6,957 nucleotides of DNA from an uncultured Flavobacteriaceae bacterium (GTDB lineage: Bacteria; Bacteroidota; Bacteroidia; Flavobacteriales; Flavobacteriaceae), in contig CAMZLT010000223.1 of NCBI GenBank assembly GCA_947311745.1, forward strand, positions 1 through 6,957. Direction: 5' to 3'. The notes under the pieces are model-generated. The model was not told the origin of the DNA. It made no database searches and saw only the letters and a program-made list of their open reading frames with translations. Each line of letters begins with the position of its first letter. Position 1 is the first letter of the stretch. A program made the position numbers and the translations under genes. Below, in pieces: positions 1 to 4,968 of this stretch.

Positions 1-50
1 AACTCCATAAGGAATATGGCAATGATAAATAATATTTCACTTTTGAGTAA

Positions 51-210
51 CAACTACACGCAGGCGTACACGTGCGTAATATAATAATAAAATTTTTTAC
101 TGGTACTTTTCAGACAACTACGCACAGGCGTGTACGTGCGTAGTATAACGCAAATAACTTTAAAAGCAACCTTTTTTCAGACCAATACGCACACAGGCAT
201 ACGTGCGTAA
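51..210. repeat. Three diverged hairpin repeats
   Basis: Three copies of a GC-rich unit lie at about 51-80, 115-144 and 183-210 in otherwise AT-rich DNA. Each folds in the same register: a 7-bp stem closed by a loop of exactly 10 nt. In copy 2 the stem is perfect and extends to 9 bp (ACTACGCAC at 117-125 with GTGCGTAGT at 136-144). In copy 3 it is 7 bp (186-192 with 203-209). Copy 1 keeps the stem with one A-C mismatch and one G-U pair (55-61 with 72-78). The loops share AGGC. Spacing is 64-68 nt, and the sequence between copies also ends similarly (CTTTTCAGAC / CTTTTTTCAGAC), so the whole unit appears tandemly duplicated. No gene overlaps it. The repeat family is not recognised. Confidence 0.7.
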
Positions 211-226
211 CTTACACAAAAAAGTT

Positions 227-234
227 TATATTTG
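227..234 (+). promoter_or_regulatory. Promoter -7 element, TATATTTG
   Basis: TATATTTG matches the Bacteroidota -7 consensus TAnnTTTG exactly and points toward the two hypothetical genes. It follows the last hairpin repeat by 17 nt. Transcription would begin near 241 and give a leader of about 250 nt that includes the whole long palindrome. No TTG -33 element is seen at the usual distance, so the call rests on the -7 box alone. Confidence 0.4.
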
Positions 235-296
235 TACTTTAATAAAAACGATATGTAAAAATATTTATTAACGACATAGTAGCGTAATCGTGTTCT

Positions 297-411
297 TTTC
301 TTAAGAAATCGCCAATTTCAAAACAAATTCAAAGAATACAGTTAATCGTTACGTCCGTTTGGGCGTGGCTAACTGTATTGAATTTGGGTGTTTGGTGATA
401 CCTTTAAGAAA
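297..411. repeat. Long imperfect palindrome (115 nt)
   Basis: Five nested paired segments are visible. From outside in they are: 297-304 with 404-411 (8 bp); 308-315 with 392-399 (8 bp with one G-U); 324-331 with 379-386 (8 bp); 336-344 with 370-378 (9 bp); and 351-356 with 361-366 (6 bp with one G-U), closed by a GTTT loop. Small internal loops and a 4-nt bulge (332-335) separate them. The left outer arm TTTCTTAAGAAA (297-308) is itself a 12-bp palindrome. It could be a structured leader RNA, a recombination site that works as folded single-stranded DNA, or a small non-autonomous mobile element. I do not recognise the family, and no coding frame across it is convincing. Confidence 0.7.
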
Positions 412-491
412 TTATGGTTAGTTTCACGCTTTTTTTATTTAACACCGTTTTATTTGGAACTGATAAAACATTAAAAATCAATTTATCAGTT

Positions 492-887
492 ATGAAAAAA
501 GGAACTTCATCAAAACCGTTACGTTATGGAATATTAGGATTAATAACAGCATTACCAAACTCTTTACTTGCTTTTTTATCATCAAATTTTGTTTTTAATT
601 TAGATGAGGCATTAAACAAAAACGGCAATATAAATAGCAATGAAAATATAGATAATTCAATTTTATTTATGAAACTTATTTTTTGGTCAGCCATCATAGG
701 CTTTCTCTTTAGCCTAATTTCAAAACGATTTTATAAGACTGCTGGATTTGGAATGATAATAAGTGGTTTATTGATATTAGTATCAATGGCAACAGCAAAC
801 TTTTTTTTAATATTTCCAGCAACCTTTTTTATCATTGGAGGTTCGTATTGCTTTACACAAGAAAAAATTAACACAAAACAAAAATAA
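492..887 (+). CDS. Hypothetical four-helix membrane protein
   Basis: A 131-residue protein I cannot assign. Hydrophobic segments lie at about 13-34, 58-77, 84-102 and 103-119. A polar, Asn-rich stretch (about 36-56) sits between the first two helices, and the tail after residue 120 is short, charged and Lys/Gln-rich. Small tetraspan proteins of the DUF4064 kind have a similar closely spaced helix arrangement in the C-terminal half, but that resemblance is impressionistic. The start is placed at ATG 492 (MKKGTSSK), which gives a normal basic N-terminus. An in-frame ATG at 414 would add 26 residues, but lies directly against the long palindrome. The stop is four bases before the next gene, so the two are probably co-transcribed from the promoter near 227. 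The function is unknown. Confidence 0.6.
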   Translation: MKKGTSSKPLRYGILGLITALPNSLLAFLSSNFVFNLDEALNKNGNINSNENIDNSILFMKLIFWSAIIGFLFSLISKRFYKTAGFGMIISGLLILVSMATANFFLIFPATFFIIGGSYCFTQEKINTKQK

Positions 888-891
888 TATT

Positions 892-1542
892 ATGAAACAA
901 AAATTAAACATAAAAAAAACACTATTATCAATAATAGCAATTATTGTATTGACATCAATAAATGCACAAGAAAAACCTCAACGTATAAAATTAAAAGGTG
1001 TAACCATTCAAAATGATTATCACGAAAATATAAGTTGGGTTAATTCAAAGAATGTATCATTAAATTCACGAGATTACATCTATTTTGGTAGTGAAACCAG
1101 TTGTTACATGCAGTTGTATTTTGGAATTAAAGAAGTAAACGGTAAACCTTTTTTAATACCAATCAGATTAAAAAACTCTTTTTATAGTGACAGTTGGATA
1201 TTTTTTGATGAAATAAGTTATTTATTTGGAAGTCGTAAAGAAATTCGTGCTGGTAAAGGTGTTCGTTTTAAAATTACAACAAGTGGAAAGAGAAAAGTAG
1301 GTAATGGAATATCTGAAAAATCAACGGTAACAGTAAGTGGTGAAACTAAATCACTAATTGAATACATTCTTAATAATGAACCAACAAGGCTAAGTATAAG
1401 ATATAAAAATGTAGATGATGCAGAGGTTGTTGATATTGTAGTTTACCCTAAAACTATGAAGAAACTAAAAAAACACTTTCAAGCATTAATTAAAAGTTAT
1501 AATCAATTAGATGATGCTTATAAATTAAATAGTCCATTCTAA
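892..1542 (+). CDS. Hypothetical secreted protein
   Basis: A 216-residue protein with a clear type I signal peptide: a basic start (MKQKLNIKK), a hydrophobic core at about 10-22, and a likely cut after Ala25 (SINA-QEKP). The mature part has no cysteine cluster, no lipobox and no other membrane segment. It alternates aromatic and polar residues in a way that suggests beta structure (about 60-175) and ends in a Lys-rich, probably helical tail. I recognise no domain. ATG 892 is chosen because the signal peptide begins there; an upstream in-frame TTG at 835 would overlap the previous gene and spoil the signal. It is the second gene of a probable two-gene unit with the membrane protein four bases upstream, which suggests an envelope role, but this is inference. 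A 12-bp stem terminator follows at 1598. Confidence 0.65.
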   Translation: MKQKLNIKKTLLSIIAIIVLTSINAQEKPQRIKLKGVTIQNDYHENISWVNSKNVSLNSRDYIYFGSETSCYMQLYFGIKEVNGKPFLIPIRLKNSFYSDSWIFFDEISYLFGSRKEIRAGKGVRFKITTSGKRKVGNGISEKSTVTVSGETKSLIEYILNNEPTRLSIRYKNVDDAEVVDIVVYPKTMKKLKKHFQALIKSYNQLDDAYKLNSPF

Positions 1543-1564
1543 TAAAATAACTAAGATTTTAGAA

Positions 1565-1586
1565 ATGTTGTCTAAATGTTGTCTAA
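1565..1586. repeat. 11-bp tandem direct repeat
   Basis: Two exact, adjacent copies of ATGTTGTCTAA lie between the stop codon of the secreted-protein gene and the terminator. The meaning is unknown. Paired direct repeats near a tRNA 3' end can be recombinase or regulator binding sites, but no integrase gene is in the window. Confidence 0.6.
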
Positions 1587-1597
1587 AACAGAAAAAG

Positions 1598-1638
1598 AAA
1601 AACCTCAACGTATTTAAAACTAAATAGTTGAGGTTTTT
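1598..1638. terminator. Bidirectional rho-independent terminator
   Basis: AAAAACCTCAAC (1598-1609) pairs perfectly over 12 bp with GTTGAGGTTTTT (1627-1638) around a 17-nt AT-rich loop. The plus-strand arm ends in a T-run. Read on the minus strand, the stem is followed by another T-rich stretch (complement of 1592-1602). It lies between the plus-strand secreted-protein gene and the 3' end of the minus-strand tRNA-Leu, so it can stop both converging transcripts. Confidence 0.8.
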
Positions 1639-1643
1639 ACTTG

Positions 1644-1727
1644 TACTCGGGACGGGACTTGAACCCGTACGTCCTAACGGACATTGGATTTTAAGTCCAA
1701 CGTGTCTACCAATTCCACCACCCAAGC
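1644..1727 (-). tRNA. tRNA-Leu (anticodon UAA)
   Basis: An 84-nt class II tRNA. The acceptor stem GCTTGGG / CCCGAGT forms 7 pairs including two G-U. The T arm contains GGGACTTGAACCC in the complementary reading. The long variable arm typical of leucine tRNA is a GTCC/GGAC stem. The anticodon stem TTGGA/TCCAA holds the loop CTTAAAA, giving anticodon UAA (complement of 1691-1693), which reads the TTA codon used very often in this window. The discriminator base is A, as expected for Leu. The 3' CCA is not encoded. It lies 54 nt downstream of tRNA-Gly on the same strand and is probably co-transcribed with it. Confidence 0.95.
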
Positions 1728-1731
1728 ATAA

Positions 1732-1752
1732 TTTACTGAATTAATCAGTAAA
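1732..1752. other. Hairpin in tRNA-Gly/tRNA-Leu spacer
   Basis: TTTACTGA (1732-1739) pairs over 8 bp with TCAGTAAA (1745-1752) around a 5-nt loop. It sits only 4 nt before the 5' end of tRNA-Leu in the direction of transcription. It could guide processing of a tRNA-Gly/tRNA-Leu precursor. It lacks a T-run right after the stem on the minus strand, so it is unlikely to be a terminator. Confidence 0.5.
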
Positions 1753-1781
1753 AATTGGTATTTTTTATTTCAAAAGAACAG

Positions 1782-1853
1782 AGCGAAAGACGGGATTTGA
1801 ACCCGCGACCCTCACCTTGGCAAGGTGATGCTCTACCCCTGAGCTACTTTCGC
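1782..1853 (-). tRNA. tRNA-Gly (anticodon GCC)
   Basis: A 72-nt tRNA with a perfect 7-bp acceptor stem GCGAAAG / CTTTCGC. The D arm contains AGCTCAGGGGTAGAGC. The anticodon stem TCACC/GGTGA holds the loop TTGCCAA, giving anticodon GCC (complement of 1819-1821). The T arm is GCGGGTTTGAACCCG-like. The discriminator base is U, as is usual for bacterial glycine tRNA. CCA is not encoded. It is the first gene of a two-tRNA unit with tRNA-Leu. Confidence 0.95.
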
Positions 1854-1893
1854 AAAATAGAATTTACTAAAGTAATATTCTTAATTGCGAGTG

Positions 1894-1922
1894 CAAATTT
1901 AAAACAAATAAATTAATATCAA
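1894..1922 (-). promoter_or_regulatory. Promoter of the tRNA-Gly/tRNA-Leu unit
   Basis: On the minus strand, TAAATTTG (complement of 1894-1901) matches the -7 consensus TAnnTTTG. A TTG -33 element (complement of 1920-1922) lies 18 nt upstream, within the usual spacing. Transcription would start near 1887, about 34 nt before tRNA-Gly. This is the most complete promoter in the window. Confidence 0.6.
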
Positions 1923-1974
1923 AGAGATTTTTTATTTTTTTTTAATTTATATCCAAACTATTTTGAAATTCGCA

Positions 1975-1982
1975 TATCTTTG
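1975..1982 (+). promoter_or_regulatory. Promoter -7 element of ctaB, TATCTTTG
   Basis: TATCTTTG is an exact TAnnTTTG match 26 nt before the TTG start codon of ctaB, giving a leader of about 20 nt. The same octamer precedes the canonical subunit III gene and the YqeY gene. No well-placed -33 TTG is seen. Confidence 0.6.
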
Positions 1983-2008
1983 CCACGACTAAAATCAATT
2001 ATTACACT

Positions 2009-2902
2009 TTGGATAAAACAACACGTATACAAAACAAGACTAGCTTACTGTCCGATTTTAAGCAAATTACAAAATTCGGTCTATCAATAAGCGTGATGGT
2101 TTCTTCGGTGGCAGGATATCTTTTAGCTGCCGATACAATAGACTATAAAATATTACTGCTTTTAATAATTGGTGGTTACGGAATGGTAGGAGCATCAAAT
2201 ATCTATAACCAAATTATAGAACGAGAGCCAGATAAATTAATGAAACGAACAAAAAATCGTCCGTTACCTGCCGAGCGAATGACTGTAAAAACAGCTTTTA
2301 TTATTGCTATTGTTTTAACAATTATCGGTATTGTGTCCTTATATATAATCAATCCAAAAACAGCAATGTTCGGTGCAATATCTATATTTTTATATACAAG
2401 TGCTTACACACCATTAAAACCGATATCGTCAATAAGTGTTTTTGTAGGAGCAATACCGGGAGCAATTCCGTTTATGTTAGGATGGGTTGCGGCAACCAAT
2501 CATTTTGGTATTGAAGCAGGAATTTTATTCTTAATTCAATTTTTATGGCAATTTCCACACTTTTGGGCTATCGGATGGTTACAATTTGATGAATATAAAA
2601 AAGCAGGGTTTAATATGATGCCAACAGGCGAAAAAAATAAAAAAGCATCCTTATTAATAATAATGTACACCATATTTATGATTTTTGCTTCTATAATTCC
2701 TGTATTTAAAATGACAGGTAAATTATATTTATCACCTTTTTCGGCTATTTTGACTTTAATAGCAGGTTTAGTAATGGCTTTTTATGGTTTTAAATTGCAT
2801 CAAAAACAAGACGATACTTCCGCAAGAAAATTAATGCTATCTAGCGTTTTATATATAACTTTAATACAGATTATTTTTGTAATCGATAAATTTTTACACT
2901 AA
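2009..2902 (+). CDS. ctaB: Heme O synthase (protoheme IX farnesyltransferase)
   Basis: A 297-residue UbiA-family integral membrane prenyltransferase. It transfers a farnesyl group to protoheme IX to make heme O, the precursor of heme A for the oxidase. The first polyprenyl-diphosphate/Mg site is the stretch from Asn64 to Leu86 (NIYNQIIEREPDKLMKRT then NRPLP), in the Bacteroidota variant. YTPLK (133-137) is the loop motif typical of CtaB, followed by GAIPGAIPFMLGW. The third conserved region is QFPHFWAIGW (181-190) followed by DEYKKAGFNMMP (194-205). The remainder is a succession of hydrophobic helices, and length is normal for the family. The start is TTG 2009: it is the first possible start in frame after the promoter, and the next internal Met (residue 30) lies inside the first helix. 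It leads the oxidase cluster, with only 2 nt before the next gene. Confidence 0.95.
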   Translation: MDKTTRIQNKTSLLSDFKQITKFGLSISVMVSSVAGYLLAADTIDYKILLLLIIGGYGMVGASNIYNQIIEREPDKLMKRTKNRPLPAERMTVKTAFIIAIVLTIIGIVSLYIINPKTAMFGAISIFLYTSAYTPLKPISSISVFVGAIPGAIPFMLGWVAATNHFGIEAGILFLIQFLWQFPHFWAIGWLQFDEYKKAGFNMMPTGEKNKKASLLIIMYTIFMIFASIIPVFKMTGKLYLSPFSAILTLIAGLVMAFYGFKLHQKQDDTSARKLMLSSVLYITLIQIIFVIDKFLH

Positions 2903-2904
2903 AA

Positions 2905-3465
2905 ATGGAACAACAACTAAAAGAAAAAACCTTTAAGCAAATGCTATATTTTGCTTTAATCGCACTTACAATGTCTTTTGCGGGTCTTACAAGTGCTTAT
3001 GTAATTAGTCGTAAAAGAGACGATTGGGTTTCGTTTGATATGCCAAGTATTTTTTATATTACTACATTATTAATTGTACTTAGTAGTATTACTTTTTATT
3101 TTGCGAAAAAATCTATGCAAAGAGAACAGCGTAGTAAAGCAAATTATTTGTTATTAACGACTTTAGTATTAGGAATTTCATTTGTATCGTTACAATATCA
3201 AGGATATTTGCAATTATCCAAAATGGGTTTGTTTTTTACAGGACCAAAAAGTAACGTTTCCTCATCCTTATTTGATGTAATTGCATTTGCTCATGCAATA
3301 CACGTTATTGTTGGTATACTAGTGATAAGTGTATTGTTGTATAAAAATTTCAAGCGTAGATATTCAGCTAGTAATCATTTAGGAATCACGTTAGGAGAAA
3401 TATTTTGGCATTTCTTAGGAGGGCTTTGGGTATTTCTATTTTTATTTTTTCTCTTGGTTATATAA
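2905..3465 (+). CDS. Cytochrome c oxidase subunit III-like, divergent
   Basis: A 186-residue, five-helix protein of the heme-copper oxidase subunit III family. Helices lie at about 13-34, 48-68, 80-100, 122-146 and 162-186. The family signatures are FAHAIHV (128-134), equivalent to the usual FHGxHV, and EIFWHFLGGLWVF (165-177), equivalent to YWHFVDxVWxF. It is shorter than the next gene's product and lacks acidic residues conserved in classical subunit III. At the mammalian Glu90 position (first helix here) it has Leu21 in FALIALTMSFAG. At the second conserved Glu (QAxEY region) it has Gln99 in SLQYQGY. It begins 2 nt after ctaB, so the two are translationally linked. Consecutive subunit III-like genes occur in Bacteroidota oxidase clusters. 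It may be structural rather than involved in proton supply; that is inference. Confidence 0.85.
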   Translation: MEQQLKEKTFKQMLYFALIALTMSFAGLTSAYVISRKRDDWVSFDMPSIFYITTLLIVLSSITFYFAKKSMQREQRSKANYLLLTTLVLGISFVSLQYQGYLQLSKMGLFFTGPKSNVSSSLFDVIAFAHAIHVIVGILVISVLLYKNFKRRYSASNHLGITLGEIFWHFLGGLWVFLFLFFLLVI

Positions 3466-3486
3466 CAAATTTAAGAAAGATTTTTT

Positions 3487-3494
3487 TATCTTTG
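3487..3494 (+). promoter_or_regulatory. Internal promoter -7 element, TATCTTTG
   Basis: An exact TAnnTTTG box in the 69-nt gap between the two subunit III genes, identical to the ctaB box. It lies about 40 nt before the ATG at 3535. It suggests that the canonical subunit III and subunit IV genes can be transcribed separately from ctaB. Confidence 0.55.
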
Positions 3495-3534
3495 CTACTT
3501 TATTGAAAATTACTAACTAAATTCAAACTTTTAT

Positions 3535-4512
3535 ATGGAAGCAACAATTGCTAATCAATCCAACGGTACTACGTGGCATGGTGGAGGGGACAGACCTTTC
3601 GCAGCAAGCTATGGTAAAATGATGATGTGGTTTTTCCTAATATCCGATGCCTTAACTTTTGCAGGATTTTTAGGAGCATACGGCTTTATGCGTTACCGCT
3701 TTTTAGATACTTGGCCAATTGCAGACGAAGTCTTTACACACGTTCCGTTTACACACACACCAATGCCAATGATTTACGTTGCATTTATGACGTTTATCTT
3801 AATTTTTTCATCTGTAACTATGGTTTTAGCTGTAGATGCTGGACACCAAATGAAAAAAAATAAAGTAATTGTTTATATGCTTTTAACCATAATTGGAGGT
3901 GTTATATTTGTTGGCTCACAAGCTTGGGAATGGAAAAATTTCATTCAAGGTGATAAAGGAGCTATTCAATTAAATGATGGACAAATCGTACAGTTTGTAA
4001 ATGCTGAAGGCCATCAAGTTAGTTTAGAAAGTTTCGCAGCAAATATACATAACGAACGAGTACAACATACTAAAAGTAATGGTGTTTGGTTTAAAAAAGA
4101 GGCAGCAATTACAGGTGTAACCTTACAGCAAGTAGTAGAAGGGTTTAAACACAATAAAAATATCTCATTACGTATTGAAAAGATAGATCCTGCTACAAAA
4201 CACAAAGTTATTGTTAGCCGAGACGAAGCAAACAAGTTGTTGGCAGGTGCTTCACAAGTTGTAAAAGGAGCAAATTTACATGTTAATGAATACGGAAAAA
4301 CACTATTTGGTGATTTCTTTTTCTTTATAACAGGTTTTCACGGATTTCATGTAACTTCGGGTATTATTATTAACCTGATTATTTTCTTTAACGTTATTGT
4401 AGGTACTTACGAAAAAAGAGGACACTACGAAATGGTAGAAAAAGTAGGTTTATATTGGCACTTTGTAGATTTAGTTTGGGTATTTGTATTCACCTTTTTC
4501 TACTTGGTTTAA
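3535..4512 (+). CDS. ctaE: Cytochrome c oxidase subunit III
   Basis: A 325-residue heme-copper oxidase subunit III. Helices lie at about 27-51, 75-101, 109-129, 258-290 and 303-325. Family motifs seen are LISDALTFAGFLGAY (35-49), which carries Asp38 where mitochondrial proteins have Glu90; SQAWEW (128-133) with Glu132; GFHGFHV (267-273); and YWHFVDLVW (307-315). Between helices 3 and 4 there is an insertion of roughly 120 residues (about 137-256). It is hydrophilic, mixed-charge and His/Lys-containing, has no membrane segment, and would form a separate soluble domain; subunits of this five-helix type are usually near 200 residues. The subunit binds subunit I and stabilises turnover and proton uptake. 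Subunit IV follows after 19 nt. Confidence 0.93.
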   Translation: MEATIANQSNGTTWHGGGDRPFAASYGKMMMWFFLISDALTFAGFLGAYGFMRYRFLDTWPIADEVFTHVPFTHTPMPMIYVAFMTFILIFSSVTMVLAVDAGHQMKKNKVIVYMLLTIIGGVIFVGSQAWEWKNFIQGDKGAIQLNDGQIVQFVNAEGHQVSLESFAANIHNERVQHTKSNGVWFKKEAAITGVTLQQVVEGFKHNKNISLRIEKIDPATKHKVIVSRDEANKLLAGASQVVKGANLHVNEYGKTLFGDFFFFITGFHGFHVTSGIIINLIIFFNVIVGTYEKRGHYEMVEKVGLYWHFVDLVWVFVFTFFYLV

Positions 4513-4531
4513 TCTTAAAAAAAATAACAAA

Positions 4532-4867
4532 ATGGCACATACAGAATCACACAAAGCCCTTATTTGGAAAGTATTTGGTATCTTAACAGTTATCACTTTA
4601 GTGGAAGTAGCTTTAGGAATTTACAAACCTAAAAGCTTATTTTTAACACATTTCTTAGGAACATCCTTACTTAACGGAATATTTTTACTCCTTACTTTGG
4701 TTAAGGCATATTACATTGCATGGTATTTTATGCATTTAAAAGAAGAAAAAAAATGGTTTAGACGTGCAATTGTTTGGACTTTAGTAATGTATATTTTATA
4801 CTTATCGTTCTTTTTACTTTCCGAAGGAACTTCCGTAAAAAATACCATGACCTTATTATTTAATTAA
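4532..4867 (+). CDS. Cytochrome c oxidase subunit IV
   Basis: A 111-residue small subunit of the prokaryotic oxidase subunit IV family (CtaF/CoxD/CyoD type). Three helices lie at about 9-28, 40-64 and 75-98. The WYFMHLKEEKKW stretch (65-76) joining helices 2 and 3 is the usual family signature. The start is ATG 4532 (MAHTESHKA), preceded by an A-rich leader of 19 nt after subunit III. An upstream in-frame ATG at 4484 lies inside the subunit III gene and gives no family-like sequence. It is an accessory subunit thought to aid assembly or stability of the oxidase. It ends the structural part of the cluster; a promoter-like box and a palindrome follow. Confidence 0.9.
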   Translation: MAHTESHKALIWKVFGILTVITLVEVALGIYKPKSLFLTHFLGTSLLNGIFLLLTLVKAYYIAWYFMHLKEEKKWFRRAIVWTLVMYILYLSFFLLSEGTSVKNTMTLLFN

Positions 4868-4908
4868 TAATGAAATTTTTTTCACTAATATATGGTGAAC
4901 TATTAAAA

Positions 4909-4916
4909 TAATTTTG
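4909..4916 (+). promoter_or_regulatory. Promoter -7 element of the SCO unit, TAATTTTG
   Basis: TAATTTTG fits TAnnTTTG exactly and directly abuts the 35-nt palindrome at 4917-4951. The predicted start of transcription (about 4922) falls inside the palindrome, 47 nt or so before ATG 4969. No -33 TTG is visible at the normal distance. Confidence 0.4.
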
Positions 4917-4951
4917 CATAAAATATTTCCAAATTTTGGAAATATTTTATG
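4917..4951. promoter_or_regulatory. 35-nt near-perfect palindrome
   Basis: The left arm (4917-4933, starting CATAAAATATTTCC) and right arm (4935-4951) are exact complements over 17 bp around a single central T. As RNA it would form about 14 bp with a 7-nt loop. It lies between subunit IV and the SCO-like gene, touching a promoter-like box. Possible roles are a terminator for the upstream cox genes, a repressor operator, or a 5'-end mRNA stem. Its stem is almost all A/T with only CC/GG near the tip, and no long T-run follows, so it is a poor classical terminator. Confidence 0.6.
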
Positions 4952-4968
4952 TTTATAAGAACTTCTTT

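Noticed and set aside
5..19. CCATA/TATGG hairpin as a fourth repeat copy
   Set aside because: Five base pairs only, no sequence similarity to the other copies, and a different spacing.
51..210. CRISPR array
   Set aside because: Only three copies, internally diverged and each palindromic, with similar rather than unique spacers. No cas genes are in the window.
253..258. ATG-TAA minimal start-stop in the predicted leader
   Set aside because: Such pairs occur by chance often in AT-rich DNA; nothing else supports a regulatory role.
297..411. Integron attC site
   Set aside because: The size and long stem are suggestive, but the terminal R boxes (RYYYAAC / GTTRRRY) are not found at the ends and there is no integrase in view.
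414..491. Longer N-terminus for the membrane protein starting at ATG 414
   Set aside because: It would begin 3 nt after the palindrome and add an uncharged hydrophobic lead. ATG 492 gives a more normal start. It is not excluded.
835..891. TTG start for the secreted protein
   Set aside because: It overlaps the upstream gene and puts 19 polar residues ahead of a textbook signal peptide that begins at ATG 892.
1525..1725. Minus-strand frame of 66 codons
   Set aside because: It runs through tRNA-Leu and the terminator and has no protein-like features.
4881..4899. TTCAC/GTGAA inverted repeat after subunit IV
   Set aside because: Only 5 bp with a 9-nt loop and no T-run; too weak to call a terminator.
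4936..4968. TTG start for the SCO-like gene
   Set aside because: It lies inside the 35-nt palindrome; ATG 4969 leads straight into a typical anchor.
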